NCBI RefSeq assembly: GCF_007859865.1 | Contig: NZ_SJPI01000003.1 | Span: forward strand, 248,001-312,000 | DNA length: 64,000 bases | Reading direction: 5' to 3' | Origin: Rubripirellula amarantea | GTDB taxonomy: Bacteria > Planctomycetota > Planctomycetia > Pirellulales > Pirellulaceae | Notes under the pieces: model-generated | What the model was told of the DNA's origin: nothing | Databases searched by the model: none | The model's input: the letters and a program-made list of their open reading frames with translations, nothing else | Translations under genes and position numbers: made by a program | Shown here: piece by piece, positions 50,948 through 60,267 of the stretch | How positions within the stretch are numbered: the first letter of the stretch is position 1 | Layout of the letters: every line of letters starts with the position of its first letter

Positions 50948-52015
50948 TCACGCGGCGCGGCGATCAGCGGTATCTACTTCTTGTTGCAGATCCGTGACCT
51001 CTTTTCGCAATCGCTTCAGTTCGCGACGCATCTCGGGCAACCTTCTTTCGACTGCCATGATCTGCATCTGCTCACGCTGAGTTGTCGCGGGCGAACCGAG
51101 GTAAACATTATCGCCCTCTAGGTTATCCATGACGCCCGCTTGTGCTCCCACAATTGCTCGGTCGCCCAAGGTAACGTGGTCCTTTAATCCGACCTGTCCC
51201 GCCAGAATCACGTAGTCCCCGGTTTTGCAACTTCCGGCGATTCCAACTTGGCTGCAAATCAAATTGTGTTTTCCGATTTGACAGTTGTGAGCGATCATCA
51301 CTTGATTGTCGATTTTCGTTCCTTGTCCGATTCGAGTCGAACCGTAAGTGCCACGATCAATCGTTACTGCGGCTCCGATTTCCACATCCGACTCAATTGC
51401 AACAAAACCCAATTGCGAAGTGGGAACGTGACGACCATTGTCAAAGCGATAGCCAAACCCGTTTGCTCCGATGACTGAGCCAGCGTGAATGATGACGCGA
51501 TCTTCGATGCGTGTGTGTTCGTAAATGGTGACCGATGCGTGCAGCACACAATCCTCGCCAATCGTAGCCCCGGGCATTACCACCGCCCCAGGCATGATGC
51601 ACGTTCGTTCGCCAATCGTGACATGTGGCCCGATGACCGCCGTTGGATGCACGAACGCGGTCGACGCGATGACGGCCGTTGCATCGACGCCCGAAGCTGG
51701 CATCGCCGTGCTTGAAAGCGGACGAAAGTGCTTGATGACGGTTGCAAACGCCTCGTGAACGTCACTCACCACGATCTGCGATCGAGCAATGTCCACTTTC
51801 TCGGGGGTGATCACGGCAGACGCGAGGCAATTCGAGATTGAATCTGCTCGCTTCGCGTGATCAATCATGGTGATTTCGCCAGCAGCGGCTTCGTCGGGAA
51901 CTCCGGCCCCCAGACACACCTGACCGGGGTCACCGATCAACTGCCCACCGACAAGCGTTGCGATTTCACCCAAGGTAATAGAGGTACCCTGAATTGCGAT
52001 TTCGCTTGTCGACAT
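50948..52015 (-). CDS. lpxD: UDP-3-O-acylglucosamine N-acyltransferase LpxD
   Basis: LpxD adds the second, amide-linked acyl chain of lipid A. 355 residues. The N-terminal uridine-binding part starts ITLGEIATLVGGQLIGD. From about residue 110 hexapeptide repeats build the left-handed beta-helix (VIGPHVTIGERTCIMPGAV, SVIGANGFGYRF). The catalytic His region is MIAHNCQIGKHNLI and the end GSPATTQREQ matches the family. A C-terminal coiled coil follows. First gene of the lpxD-lpxI-ispE row. Confidence 0.96.
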   Translation of the reverse strand: MSTSEIAIQGTSITLGEIATLVGGQLIGDPGQVCLGAGVPDEAAAGEITMIDHAKRADSISNCLASAVITPEKVDIARSQIVVSDVHEAFATVIKHFRPLSSTAMPASGVDATAVIASTAFVHPTAVIGPHVTIGERTCIMPGAVVMPGATIGEDCVLHASVTIYEHTRIEDRVIIHAGSVIGANGFGYRFDNGRHVPTSQLGFVAIESDVEIGAAVTIDRGTYGSTRIGQGTKIDNQVMIAHNCQIGKHNLICSQVGIAGSCKTGDYVILAGQVGLKDHVTLGDRAIVGAQAGVMDNLEGDNVYLGSPATTQREQMQIMAVERRLPEMRRELKRLRKEVTDLQQEVDTADRRAA

Positions 52016-52172
52016 AGTTCATTCCCGAAAGAGACTTAGTTGCCCGAGTGAGGGCAGGCACCGTTGGACTAACGGACCTTCAAGTTGTCTCTATACCGGG
52101 TCACCAAAACCAGTCGCAAGGTCAGCTTTGCAGAACCGTTCCGCTTGGGCTGAGCCTTCGTGTTTTCGCTGC

Positions 52173-54674
52173 CTATTCGTCGATAAATTCTTCGAATCCG
52201 GCTTGCTCATCAATCGAATCGTAATACCCACGAATGATTTCGTTGGTGTCGCCGGCCACCATTCGCGACATGATTCGATTGATCGGCTGCTTGAACTGAG
52301 CTTGCAGTTCTTCGGTGCTAGGTTCGAACTTCGTGGGTTGGACGACATACACCACACGTTCGGGCTGGTTAGTCGCTACACCAAGCTTGCCCAAGTCCGT
52401 TGTGAATGTTGCACGCATGAAATCGTTGCCGACCGAATCGAGTTCGGGAACGTTACCAATCGTGACTTGCCCAATCCCGATCATGTTGAGCCACGAAAAG
52501 GGTCCGAGGTCCTGATAAAAGTTGTCTTTTTTATCTTCCGGAACAAGATCGGCAAGCGAAGTTCCCTCGGCAGCTTTAGCCGCTAATTCTTCGGCGGCCG
52601 CTTTGGCTAGCTCGCGAGCTTCTTCGGTTCGGATCGCATCGACAACTTCGTCGCGAACTTCGTCAAGGGTCGGTGTGTAGGCTTCCGTTTCAGAGGTCTT
52701 CCACGAGACATAAATCTTGCCTCGCTCGTCGTCGGCGGTACGAACACTCGAGAACAACGGTTGAGGAGCCAATTGATTTTGCCCATTGTCAAAGCCAAAC
52801 ATCATGATCGCGAACGAGGGACCGCGGCGACCAAACTGAGTACCGACTTCGAACGACTCGGCAATTGGTTCATCGGTAATTGTGCTTTGGCTGTAAGGTC
52901 CAATCACTTCGTAATTCATGTTCAATTCGGCAGCCAAGGCTTTCAAATCGGGCCGAACAGGTTCTTCGCCAGCTTGGCCAATCGAAACATTGCTTTGATG
53001 AATCGCTTGGCGTCGGAAGTAATTCTTCATTTCCTTCGAGACCTTCGTGACCGCTTCGTCCATGGCTTGACGAGCCGCAGGGCCGGCTAGGTCTTCAGCG
53101 ATCTTTTCGCGAACCTCTTCTAGAGACTGAATCTTTGATTCTTCAGCGTTTTCTTCCTCGGCGGGAGCCTCTTCGTTTTCAGTAGGGGCCGCCTCTGGTT
53201 CGGTTTCTTCCATCGGCTCATCGGGCTTTGGCTCGTCGTCGGCCTTAGGCTCATCTTCAGGCGCGGCTTCTGCGTCAGCTTCTTGCTCCGAAGGTGTTTC
53301 CTGCTTCATTTCTTCCGCTGGTGCTTCTTCCTTAGCAGTATCATTACTGGCAGCATCAGTTTCTTCGTCGGCAACAGGTTCGTCACCAGAAGTTTCGCCA
53401 GCCGGTGCGTCGTCGTCTTGGAACATGACCAATCGAATGGCGCTGTTGGAGTTCGACCGCGACTGATCGTCACCCGCAGGCTCGGTACTTTCAGTCGTAG
53501 GCTCGGTGCTTTCTGCCGCTGGCTCGGTGTTTTCCGCCGCTGGCTCAGTACTTTCTGCCGCTGGCTCGGTGCTTTCCGCTGATGGAGTTTCAGCCTTGGG
53601 CTCAGCGTCCGTTTTGACTTCCCCGTTGTCGGGCTCGGTCACTTCGACCTCGGTCATTTCGGCTTCTTCGTCCGCTTCGTTTTCATCTGCTTCTAGGCTT
53701 AGTTCGCCATCATCCGAGGCAGGATCGTCGGGAAGCTTAAAGTCGCCTCCCTTTAGTCGTCGCTCGTATTCAGCCTTGATTTCTTCTTCGGTGACGTTGG
53801 CAATCGCAGCAGTCAAGAACTCTTGATAGTCCCCAACCACGTATTCGAAGGCCGCTTCGTATTGGCGATGAAACGCTGGTTCAGGTGACTGTTCATTTGG
53901 ATCACGATTCTTGCCTTCTTCATACACCTCACGAATACGAGTTTCGCTAGGTGAGGCGTTGGTCTTTTCGATGTAATCGTTGACCAGGATACCGTAAGCG
54001 TCGGCAGTAGCGTTTTGGTTCATCTTCAAGAAATTTCGCCACTGCTCGTCCGGAGTCAGCAATGCTCCCGTGCTGCTAACCAGTGCGACATTTCCACGGC
54101 GAAGGTACACGTCGGCGAGCAAGTGATTGCGAAGCTGCTCGTAAAGGTGAGGCCGTCCCATCTCGTTGCGGGTCGACTGCATCAGTTTGCTGGTGATTTC
54201 ACCATCACTGAACATTCCATCGGTGAATCGTTCCAGCCAACGACTCAGCGAGCTATCGTCCAATGCAAACCCTTCTTTGCTGGCTTGGCTGGCAAACATG
54301 AACGTTCGCACGGTGCCTTCGGTGCTTGGATTTTCGTTAATGCCAAGCGACTGGATTTGCTTTTGCTGTGCGTTGTATTGAAAGCCAGCGGTCCGCGGAA
54401 CTCCGCCCTTGGCGATTGTTTCCTCGGCGAGGTCGTTCAAGAAACGAACGGTTGATTGATGATTACGAGTGAAATAGTCCACGCGACTTCGCGTTAATTC
54501 CGCACCGTTGAACTTTGCCACGACGGAATTGCCACCTCCGCCCATTCCGCCACTCTGCTGCAGATAAGTCTGAACAACGGGCAAAACAACAAAGGACAAT
54601 AGCGCCAGCAACGTCAGGAACACCATCAAAGGCTTCAAGTTACGGCGAAAGATCTCGAAGGGACTGGTGTTCAT
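52173..54674 (-). CDS. Membrane-anchored SurA/PpiD-like chaperone
   Basis: 833 residues. One N-terminal membrane span (about 14-35, LMVFLTLLALLSFVVLPVV) anchors a periplasmic body. A SurA-like N-terminal domain begins VAKFNGAELTRSRVDYFTRN, and late segments (DEVRDEVVDAIRTEEARELAK) recall PpiD-type folding factors. The centre (about 320-520) is a very acidic, repetitive linker with five 7-residue ESTEPAA-type repeats and Glu/Ala/Pro runs. A parvulin catalytic domain is not clearly recognisable, so isomerase activity is doubtful. It would help fold outer-membrane or exported proteins. Divergent from topA. Confidence 0.75.
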   Translation of the reverse strand: MNTSPFEIFRRNLKPLMVFLTLLALLSFVVLPVVQTYLQQSGGMGGGGNSVVAKFNGAELTRSRVDYFTRNHQSTVRFLNDLAEETIAKGGVPRTAGFQYNAQQKQIQSLGINENPSTEGTVRTFMFASQASKEGFALDDSSLSRWLERFTDGMFSDGEITSKLMQSTRNEMGRPHLYEQLRNHLLADVYLRRGNVALVSSTGALLTPDEQWRNFLKMNQNATADAYGILVNDYIEKTNASPSETRIREVYEEGKNRDPNEQSPEPAFHRQYEAAFEYVVGDYQEFLTAAIANVTEEEIKAEYERRLKGGDFKLPDDPASDDGELSLEADENEADEEAEMTEVEVTEPDNGEVKTDAEPKAETPSAESTEPAAESTEPAAENTEPAAESTEPTTESTEPAGDDQSRSNSNSAIRLVMFQDDDAPAGETSGDEPVADEETDAASNDTAKEEAPAEEMKQETPSEQEADAEAAPEDEPKADDEPKPDEPMEETEPEAAPTENEEAPAEEENAEESKIQSLEEVREKIAEDLAGPAARQAMDEAVTKVSKEMKNYFRRQAIHQSNVSIGQAGEEPVRPDLKALAAELNMNYEVIGPYSQSTITDEPIAESFEVGTQFGRRGPSFAIMMFGFDNGQNQLAPQPLFSSVRTADDERGKIYVSWKTSETEAYTPTLDEVRDEVVDAIRTEEARELAKAAAEELAAKAAEGTSLADLVPEDKKDNFYQDLGPFSWLNMIGIGQVTIGNVPELDSVGNDFMRATFTTDLGKLGVATNQPERVVYVVQPTKFEPSTEELQAQFKQPINRIMSRMVAGDTNEIIRGYYDSIDEQAGFEEFIDE

Positions 54675-55114
54675 ACTACGACGCTAGCAGAGGCATAAAA
54701 GGACATGGGAACAGAGCGATGGCGCAGAAAATCAGCCAAAGAGCACTCCTGGTCAAGCCGAAAGCGTATCGCCGGTGGTTTTGAAGGGTCAAGCCGAGTT
54801 ACCGAATGTTTCTTGGTCGGCAATCTCGCATCCCTGGCGGGAACACTTCCCACTCTGCCTACTATGCCCCCTTGACGCGTCACCCCGGTTTGAGTCCACC
54901 ATGGAGGAAGACTGGTTGGGGCTTGCAGTTCTCCGGCGACCGAGGTTTCCTCGATTGAGTTTCCCCGGTGACCTGCGATGCTTCGGTGACCTGCGATGCT
55001 TCGGCGATCCACGATGCTTCGGCAGTCCGTGTGTTCGTCACTCCGCCGCCCCCCAATCGTCTCTGTTAAAATCCTTCCTAAATCACTTCTCAGTGCATCG
55101 TAAAGTTAGATTGA
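54675..55114. other. Divergent intergenic region with 18-bp tandem repeats, no gene seen
   Basis: A 440-nt stretch between the chaperone gene (leftward) and topA (rightward); it should hold both promoters. The only structure I see is the tandem repeat at 54966-55028. Confidence 0.6.
54966..55028. repeat. 18-bp tandem repeat, about 3.5 copies
   Basis: CGGTGACCTGCGATGCTT occurs twice in perfect tandem (54966-54983, 54984-55001), then as CGGCGATCCACGATGCTT and a partial CGGCAGTCC. It lies 90-150 nt upstream of topA. Confidence 0.95.
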
Positions 55115-57850
55115 ATGGCCAAAAGCAAAGGTAAGAGCTTGGTGATTGTCGAATCACCAGCCAAAGCTCGAACGATCGCCAAGTACCTCGGTACCGGCTA
55201 CCAAGTCGAAGCCAGTATTGGGCACGTCCGCGACCTGCCAGCCGGAAAAAAAGATGTTCCCGAGAAGTACAAGGCTGAGCCTTGGGCGTACCTGGGTGTC
55301 AACACAGACGACAATTTCGAACCGCTATACATCGTTCCGGATGAGAAAAAGAAGCAGGTCAAAAAGCTCAAAGATGCCCTGAAAGACGCCGACGAACTTT
55401 ATCTGGCGACGGACGAAGACCGCGAAGGAGAAGCGATCTCGTGGCATCTGCAGGAACTGCTCAAGCCGAAGGTCCCGGTCCATCGGTTAGTTTTCCACGA
55501 AATCACGAAGACCGCGATCGAAAATGCGTTGAAATCAACGCGTCGTATCGACGATAGCCTCGTCAGGGCCCAGGAAACGCGACGCATCTTGGACCGGCTC
55601 TACGGGTTCGACATGTCGAATCTGCTGTGGCGAAAAATCGGCAAGGGCACCAGTGCGGGACGAGTCCAAAGCGTTGCCGTTCGATTGATCGTCGATCGTG
55701 AGCGAGAGCGCATCGCGTTCGTGGATTCGACGTACTGGGACCTCGAAGCTGTTTTCGCAACGGGCAAAAAAGAAAATTTCTCGGCAACCCTGTCTTCGGT
55801 TGAAGGACGTCGGATTCCCCGAGGCAGCGACTTTGATTCGTCGACCGGAAAGCTCAAAAACACCGATTTGCTGCAACTCGGTGAATCGGAAGCCAATGAG
55901 CTTGCAACTAAGCTACGCACCGCTGAATTTCGCGTCACCAAAGTTGAGGTCAAACCTTTCTCGCAGAAGCCTCTGCCGCCGTTTACGACCAGTACGATGC
56001 AGCAGGAAGCCAACCGCAAACTCGGTTTCACCGCCAAACGCACCATGAGTGCCGCGCAACGGTTGTACGAAAACGGTTATATCACCTACATGCGGACCGA
56101 CTCGACGACGCTTAGCACCGAAGCGATCGGCGCTGCTCGCGACCTAGTTCGTAGCGAATACGGCGAAAACTTCCTGCACCCAAGCGTGCGAACGTACGCT
56201 GGAAAGGTCAAGAACGCTCAAGAGGCTCACGAGGCTGTTCGTCCCGCCGGAACTCCCTTTAAGGTTCCTGACACAGTTCGCGGCGAACTGGATTCGGATC
56301 AATTTCGCTTGTTCGATTTGATCTGGAAACGAACGGTAGCCTGTCAAATGGCAGACGCTCGCAAACAACGCATGAGCGTCACGATCGAGGGTGGCGGTGC
56401 CACGTTTACCGCAAGTGGAACGTCAATCTTGTTTGAAGGTTTCTTGCGAGCCTACGTCGAAGGCAGTGATAACCCAGAACTAGAACTGGCCAATAAAGAA
56501 TCGATCCTGCCAGCGGTCGAAGAATCGGAAAAACTAGATGCGGACAACATCGAACCCAAGAGCCACACCACGCAACCGCCCGCTCGATACACCGAAGCTT
56601 CCCTGACGCGAACGCTCGAAGAACGCGGTATCGGACGCCCCAGTACGTACGCGTCGATCATTGGCACGATCACTGACGAACGACGCAATTACATTTTCAA
56701 AAAGGGATCCGCACTGGTTCCCACATGGCGTGCTTTTAGCGTCACGCGGCTGATGGAACAGCACTTCGGAACCCTGGTCGACTACGAGTTCACCGCCCAA
56801 CTCGAAGACTTTCTCGATTCGATCAGTCGCGACGAAGCGGCGAGCCAAGAGTATTTGCGAAAGTTTTATTTCGGCGATGATTCCGATGACAAACACAATG
56901 TCGGACTGAAAGAACGACTAGTCGCAAAGCTTGAAGAAATCGATCCTAAGCAATCCGCCATGTTCTCGCTGGGCATTCCGGAATCGGGTGAGCACCGCGA
57001 AGAAGTTTACGTTCGAGTTGGAAAATTTGGACCGTACTTGGAACAGGGCGAACGGACCGCATCGATTCCCGACGGCATGCCTCCGGATGAAATGGATCTA
57101 GCTCGCGGACTTGAACTGCTTGAGGCTGGTCAAGTCGAAGAGGAGCCGATCGGCATCCACCCCGAAACCGGGAAGCCGATTTATGTGAAGGTTGGTCGTT
57201 TTGGCCCCTACATTCAACTGGGCGATCCGGACGATGAAGAGAAACGCAATCAAGGCCTGCTTAAGGATATGACCGTCGAGGACCTGACGCTCGAAATGGC
57301 GTGCAAGTTATTGACGTTACCAAGAACGCTCGGTGATAACCCCGAAAACGGTCAACCGATTCAAGCGTTCGATGGACGGTACGGACCTTACATCAAATGC
57401 GAAAAGGACACTCGATCATTGCCCGCCGGTGTGTCGCCATTGGAGGTGACTCTCGAAGAGGCGATTACCTTACTTAAGCAACCCAAGACTCGAGGCCGAG
57501 GCACACCCAAAGAACCGCTGCGTGTTTATGAAAAACCTTCGCCGATCACCGAAGGCGAAGTCAAAATTCTCGATGGCCGATTTGGTCCTTACGTCACTGA
57601 TGGCGAAACCAATGCGTCGCTTCGAAAAGGGATGGAACCCAAAGAAATGACGTTCGAAGCCGCGTTAGACCTGTTGGCCGAACGTGCGGCCAAGGGTCCT
57701 ACCAAGAAGAAGAAAAAGAAGGCAACCAAGAAGAAAGCCACCAAGAAAAAGGCGACGAAAAAAACGGCCACGAAGAAGAAAGCTGCCAAGAAGAAGGCTG
57801 CTAAGAAGGCAACGACCAAGAAAAAAGGCGTCGCCAAGAAAAAGTCCTAA
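55115..57850 (+). CDS. topA: DNA topoisomerase I with lysine-rich tail
   Basis: Type IA topoisomerase that relaxes negative supercoils. 911 residues. The TOPRIM domain starts SLVIVESPAKARTIAKYLG and includes LATDEDREGEAISWHL. The nucleophile Tyr325 lies in NGYITYMRTDSTTLS. Zinc fingers typical of E. coli TopA are absent; instead there are four C-terminal repeats of the form RFGPY (YVRVGKFGPYLEQG, YVKVGRFGPYIQLG, AFDGRYGPYIK, ILDGRFGPYVT). The last 50 residues are a histone H1-like tail of KKATKKKA units, as in several planctomycete, actinobacterial and chlamydial DNA-binding proteins. Such tails increase DNA binding and processivity. Confidence 0.97.
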   Translation: MAKSKGKSLVIVESPAKARTIAKYLGTGYQVEASIGHVRDLPAGKKDVPEKYKAEPWAYLGVNTDDNFEPLYIVPDEKKKQVKKLKDALKDADELYLATDEDREGEAISWHLQELLKPKVPVHRLVFHEITKTAIENALKSTRRIDDSLVRAQETRRILDRLYGFDMSNLLWRKIGKGTSAGRVQSVAVRLIVDRERERIAFVDSTYWDLEAVFATGKKENFSATLSSVEGRRIPRGSDFDSSTGKLKNTDLLQLGESEANELATKLRTAEFRVTKVEVKPFSQKPLPPFTTSTMQQEANRKLGFTAKRTMSAAQRLYENGYITYMRTDSTTLSTEAIGAARDLVRSEYGENFLHPSVRTYAGKVKNAQEAHEAVRPAGTPFKVPDTVRGELDSDQFRLFDLIWKRTVACQMADARKQRMSVTIEGGGATFTASGTSILFEGFLRAYVEGSDNPELELANKESILPAVEESEKLDADNIEPKSHTTQPPARYTEASLTRTLEERGIGRPSTYASIIGTITDERRNYIFKKGSALVPTWRAFSVTRLMEQHFGTLVDYEFTAQLEDFLDSISRDEAASQEYLRKFYFGDDSDDKHNVGLKERLVAKLEEIDPKQSAMFSLGIPESGEHREEVYVRVGKFGPYLEQGERTASIPDGMPPDEMDLARGLELLEAGQVEEEPIGIHPETGKPIYVKVGRFGPYIQLGDPDDEEKRNQGLLKDMTVEDLTLEMACKLLTLPRTLGDNPENGQPIQAFDGRYGPYIKCEKDTRSLPAGVSPLEVTLEEAITLLKQPKTRGRGTPKEPLRVYEKPSPITEGEVKILDGRFGPYVTDGETNASLRKGMEPKEMTFEAALDLLAERAAKGPTKKKKKKATKKKATKKKATKKTATKKKAAKKKAAKKATTKKKGVAKKKS

Positions 57851-57895
57851 CTCGATTGTGTTCCCCGCGAGACCTTCCTAAATCGCAGGTGTCAC

Positions 57896-57917
57896 GTAGG
57901 ACCCAAGCGGGTCCTAC
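57896..57917. repeat. Palindromic hairpin downstream of topA
   Basis: GTAGGACCC, loop AAGC, GGGTCCTAC: 9 bp perfect. Outer GCAGG/CCTGC bases extend the symmetry imperfectly. No T-run follows, so it is either a weak terminator or a REP-like dispersed repeat. Confidence 0.8.
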
Positions 57918-58066
57918 CTGCACCAAAGATTCAAGCAAAGGCCTAAGCAAGCTTGTCGAAAGAGGCCAAAATCGTGTCTCTGGACGCCTACGCCGCCCGT
58001 AGGTACACTTTCGCCACGATCTTTCTATTTAGAACCACTCAAACCACTCCAACTGACCGAAAACGA

Positions 58067-58249
58067 ATGCCTTCAGGAATCGAACGCCGTCGCGAAATTC
58101 GCCGCCGCCGCACCCGCCGCAAGAACGTTGCCAAAGTACTCGCCCGAGCAAAGGCAGGAACGATGGAAAAAGCGGAAGCCGTCCGCAAGCTTCGCCTGAT
58201 GACTCCCGGCGCCGACATCATCATCGAACGCGAAAAACTGGCTACCTAG
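58067..58249 (+). CDS. Small basic planctomycete protein (DUF6800-like)
   Basis: 60 residues from ATG 58067: MPSGIERRREIRRRRTRRKN, then VAKVLARAKAGTMEKAEAVRKL, ending GADIIIEREKL. The arginine-rich start and the MTPGA(D/E)IIIE end match a short protein family conserved in Planctomycetes (DUF6800, from memory). The longer frame from 57953 is not needed. Its composition suggests RNA or ribosome binding; function unknown. Tail to tail with the aminotransferase gene, 9 nt apart. Confidence 0.75.
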   Translation: MPSGIERRREIRRRRTRRKNVAKVLARAKAGTMEKAEAVRKLRLMTPGADIIIEREKLAT

Positions 58250-58258
58250 AACTGCGTT

Positions 58259-59359
58259 CTAGCTTTCCATGCATTCATGGTAGATGTGCATCAGCACATC
58301 GACATACTGCGAACGCACTTCTGGTTCGCAAAGCAGCAACCGCTGGTCGATCAGAAACAACCTATCGCCCAGCATTGCTGAAAACTTCAGTTCGACCGGC
58401 TTGCGACATCTTCGCTCACTCGCTCGATGCAGGGATCGAAAACCCGCTCCGAGCAGAAATCCGTGCTGGTCTGCCAAGGTGACAATGCGAGCACGCTGTT
58501 GAGCCGATGCAGCCAAGACCGCGAGTTTGTAGTAGGCAGAATCGGCCCCCAAAGGCGAGGGTAACCATTGCCAACTCGGCGTCCGGTCACGTAGTTCGCT
58601 TACCAAATAACTCGCGCAATCGTTGCGAATCGCGTGCATTTCTTGCAACCGGTCCAATTGCGGCTCAATCACCGCGCACTGCAACGGGCTCATCGGAAAC
58701 GTCTCGCTCGGCCGATCCAGGATGCTGGCCAACTTCGCGGCGTGGCGTGCACTCCTGGCCACAATCGCACCGCCGGCACCCGCGGTTATAACTTTGCTTC
58801 CGCCGAAACTGAACGTTGCAAAGTCTCCAAAACTACCAGCTCTTGCGCCGGCAATCTTCATTCCCTTCACTTGGCAAGCGTCTTCGATCAACACCCAGTT
58901 TCGTTCGCGGCATAATTTGCCAATCCGCGAAACATCAAATGCATGTCCGAAGAGATGAGACGCAATGACGGCTTTCACTCGGTCGCCGGCGGCTGCAGCC
59001 ACCGAGTCGATGTTCATGCAGGGATCGTCTGGATTGACGTCAACCAACACGGGTTTGGCACCCACCATTTCGATGCACCGCACGTTGCCGGGATAGTCGA
59101 AGGCGGCAACCACAACCTCGTCACCTGGGCCCACACCAGCGGCACGCAAAGAGCACTCGATTGCCGCTGTGCCGCTGCAGCACAATCGAAGGTGATCCGA
59201 CGACACGTCCACCAATTTCGCCAAGCGAGACGTCAAGCGAGCCTGCGTTTCGCTGCGATACTGCCCCCATCGGCCACTCTTCAAACAACGATCTGTTGCA
59301 TCAAAAATTTCCGTCCATTGGGGCGGCCACGTCGGAACGGCAAACTTCGGGAAACTCAT
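58259..59359 (-). CDS. DegT/DnrJ/EryC1-family aminotransferase
   Basis: A 366-residue PLP-dependent sugar aminotransferase-like protein. Fold type I marks: LRLCCSGTAAIECSLRAAGV, GDEVVVAAFDYPGN, VLIEDACQVKG and the PLP lysine in FSFGGSKVITAGAGGAIV. These enzymes transaminate keto-sugar nucleotides for surface polysaccharides or antibiotics. The product is unknown and there are no sugar-biosynthesis neighbours. ATG 59359 begins MSFPKFAVPTWPPQW. Confidence 0.9.
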   Translation of the reverse strand: MSFPKFAVPTWPPQWTEIFDATDRCLKSGRWGQYRSETQARLTSRLAKLVDVSSDHLRLCCSGTAAIECSLRAAGVGPGDEVVVAAFDYPGNVRCIEMVGAKPVLVDVNPDDPCMNIDSVAAAAGDRVKAVIASHLFGHAFDVSRIGKLCRERNWVLIEDACQVKGMKIAGARAGSFGDFATFSFGGSKVITAGAGGAIVARSARHAAKLASILDRPSETFPMSPLQCAVIEPQLDRLQEMHAIRNDCASYLVSELRDRTPSWQWLPSPLGADSAYYKLAVLAASAQQRARIVTLADQHGFLLGAGFRSLHRASERRCRKPVELKFSAMLGDRLFLIDQRLLLCEPEVRSQYVDVLMHIYHECMES

Positions 59360-60267
59360 AGCTAGAGCTTAATTGCAGGGAAATACACAGCAGAAATTCG
59401 TTTGCGAGGCCCCGAACACCCCCTCGCCACTGGGCTTGACACGATTGGGTACCAGTCTATATTGGGACCATAGTCATGACGGTAACGCCTTCGCGGCGGA
59501 TACGCTGACACGGAACTCTACCCGGACGAATGATCCCGTCCCTCTCAAGTGGTGACCACGCTTCCAGCGATCACCCTGGTTCATTGAAGACTTTGGATTC
59601 CGCCTTCACGAAAGGGCACGATCAAGGTTTGACTCTGAACAAATGTGAGAAAGCGATCAACCCCATTCATGTTGACTTGTTATCCCGGCAACTTCGTTTG
59701 TTTGCCCCTTATGGATGCGTCAACTACCCAACGGATGCCTTAATCATCGGTGATTTGGTAAGCGTGTTGTTGGCTTGGTGTTTTCAACTCCATTCCAACA
59801 CTTTCCATTCATCAAGCCATCAAGGAATTGGCTGCTTGCTTGAGACATTTGCACGAGAGAATGAAATTGCCTGCTCTTGAAGCTGTCCCCTCATTTCAAT
59901 CCCTTGACCAGACATGGCTATCGCGTCGGTGTTTAGCTGTTTGTGGGCTACATCAAGGCACTTTTAAGTCTGCGAAGTGAAACGGAACTGACACCCATCG
60001 CGTTGTCCCCATCTCGACATCATTCAACTTTGCCAGCGGGGCTTTCCCGCCCTCAAAACTGAACGCGGCTCATCAGCATCGTCCCCTCAGCCGCGACAAC
60101 TTCTTTCCCAATCTCACTCCTTTCGTAACAGTCGTCAGCAACAGAAACCTCCGCATTTCAACGCTGTCAGATTTCTCTTTCCAACTCCCCCTGCGGTATT
60201 TCTTCAACACGATGAGCAGTCGCTTGGCTTAGGCCATGGCTTCACTCGTTTACGTTCTGGATGACAA
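59360..60267. other. Long leader region of rho, no gene seen
   Basis: A 908-nt stretch between the divergent aminotransferase and rho genes. A 116-codon frame at 59530-59880 lacks family-like sequence and a ribosome-binding site. The last part probably contains the rho promoter and an untranslated leader. No riboswitch fold that I can defend. Confidence 0.5.

Noticed and set aside
59530-59880. 116-codon frame in the rho leader region
   Set aside because: Composition is not protein-like and there is no ribosome-binding site or conserved motif; treated as leader.
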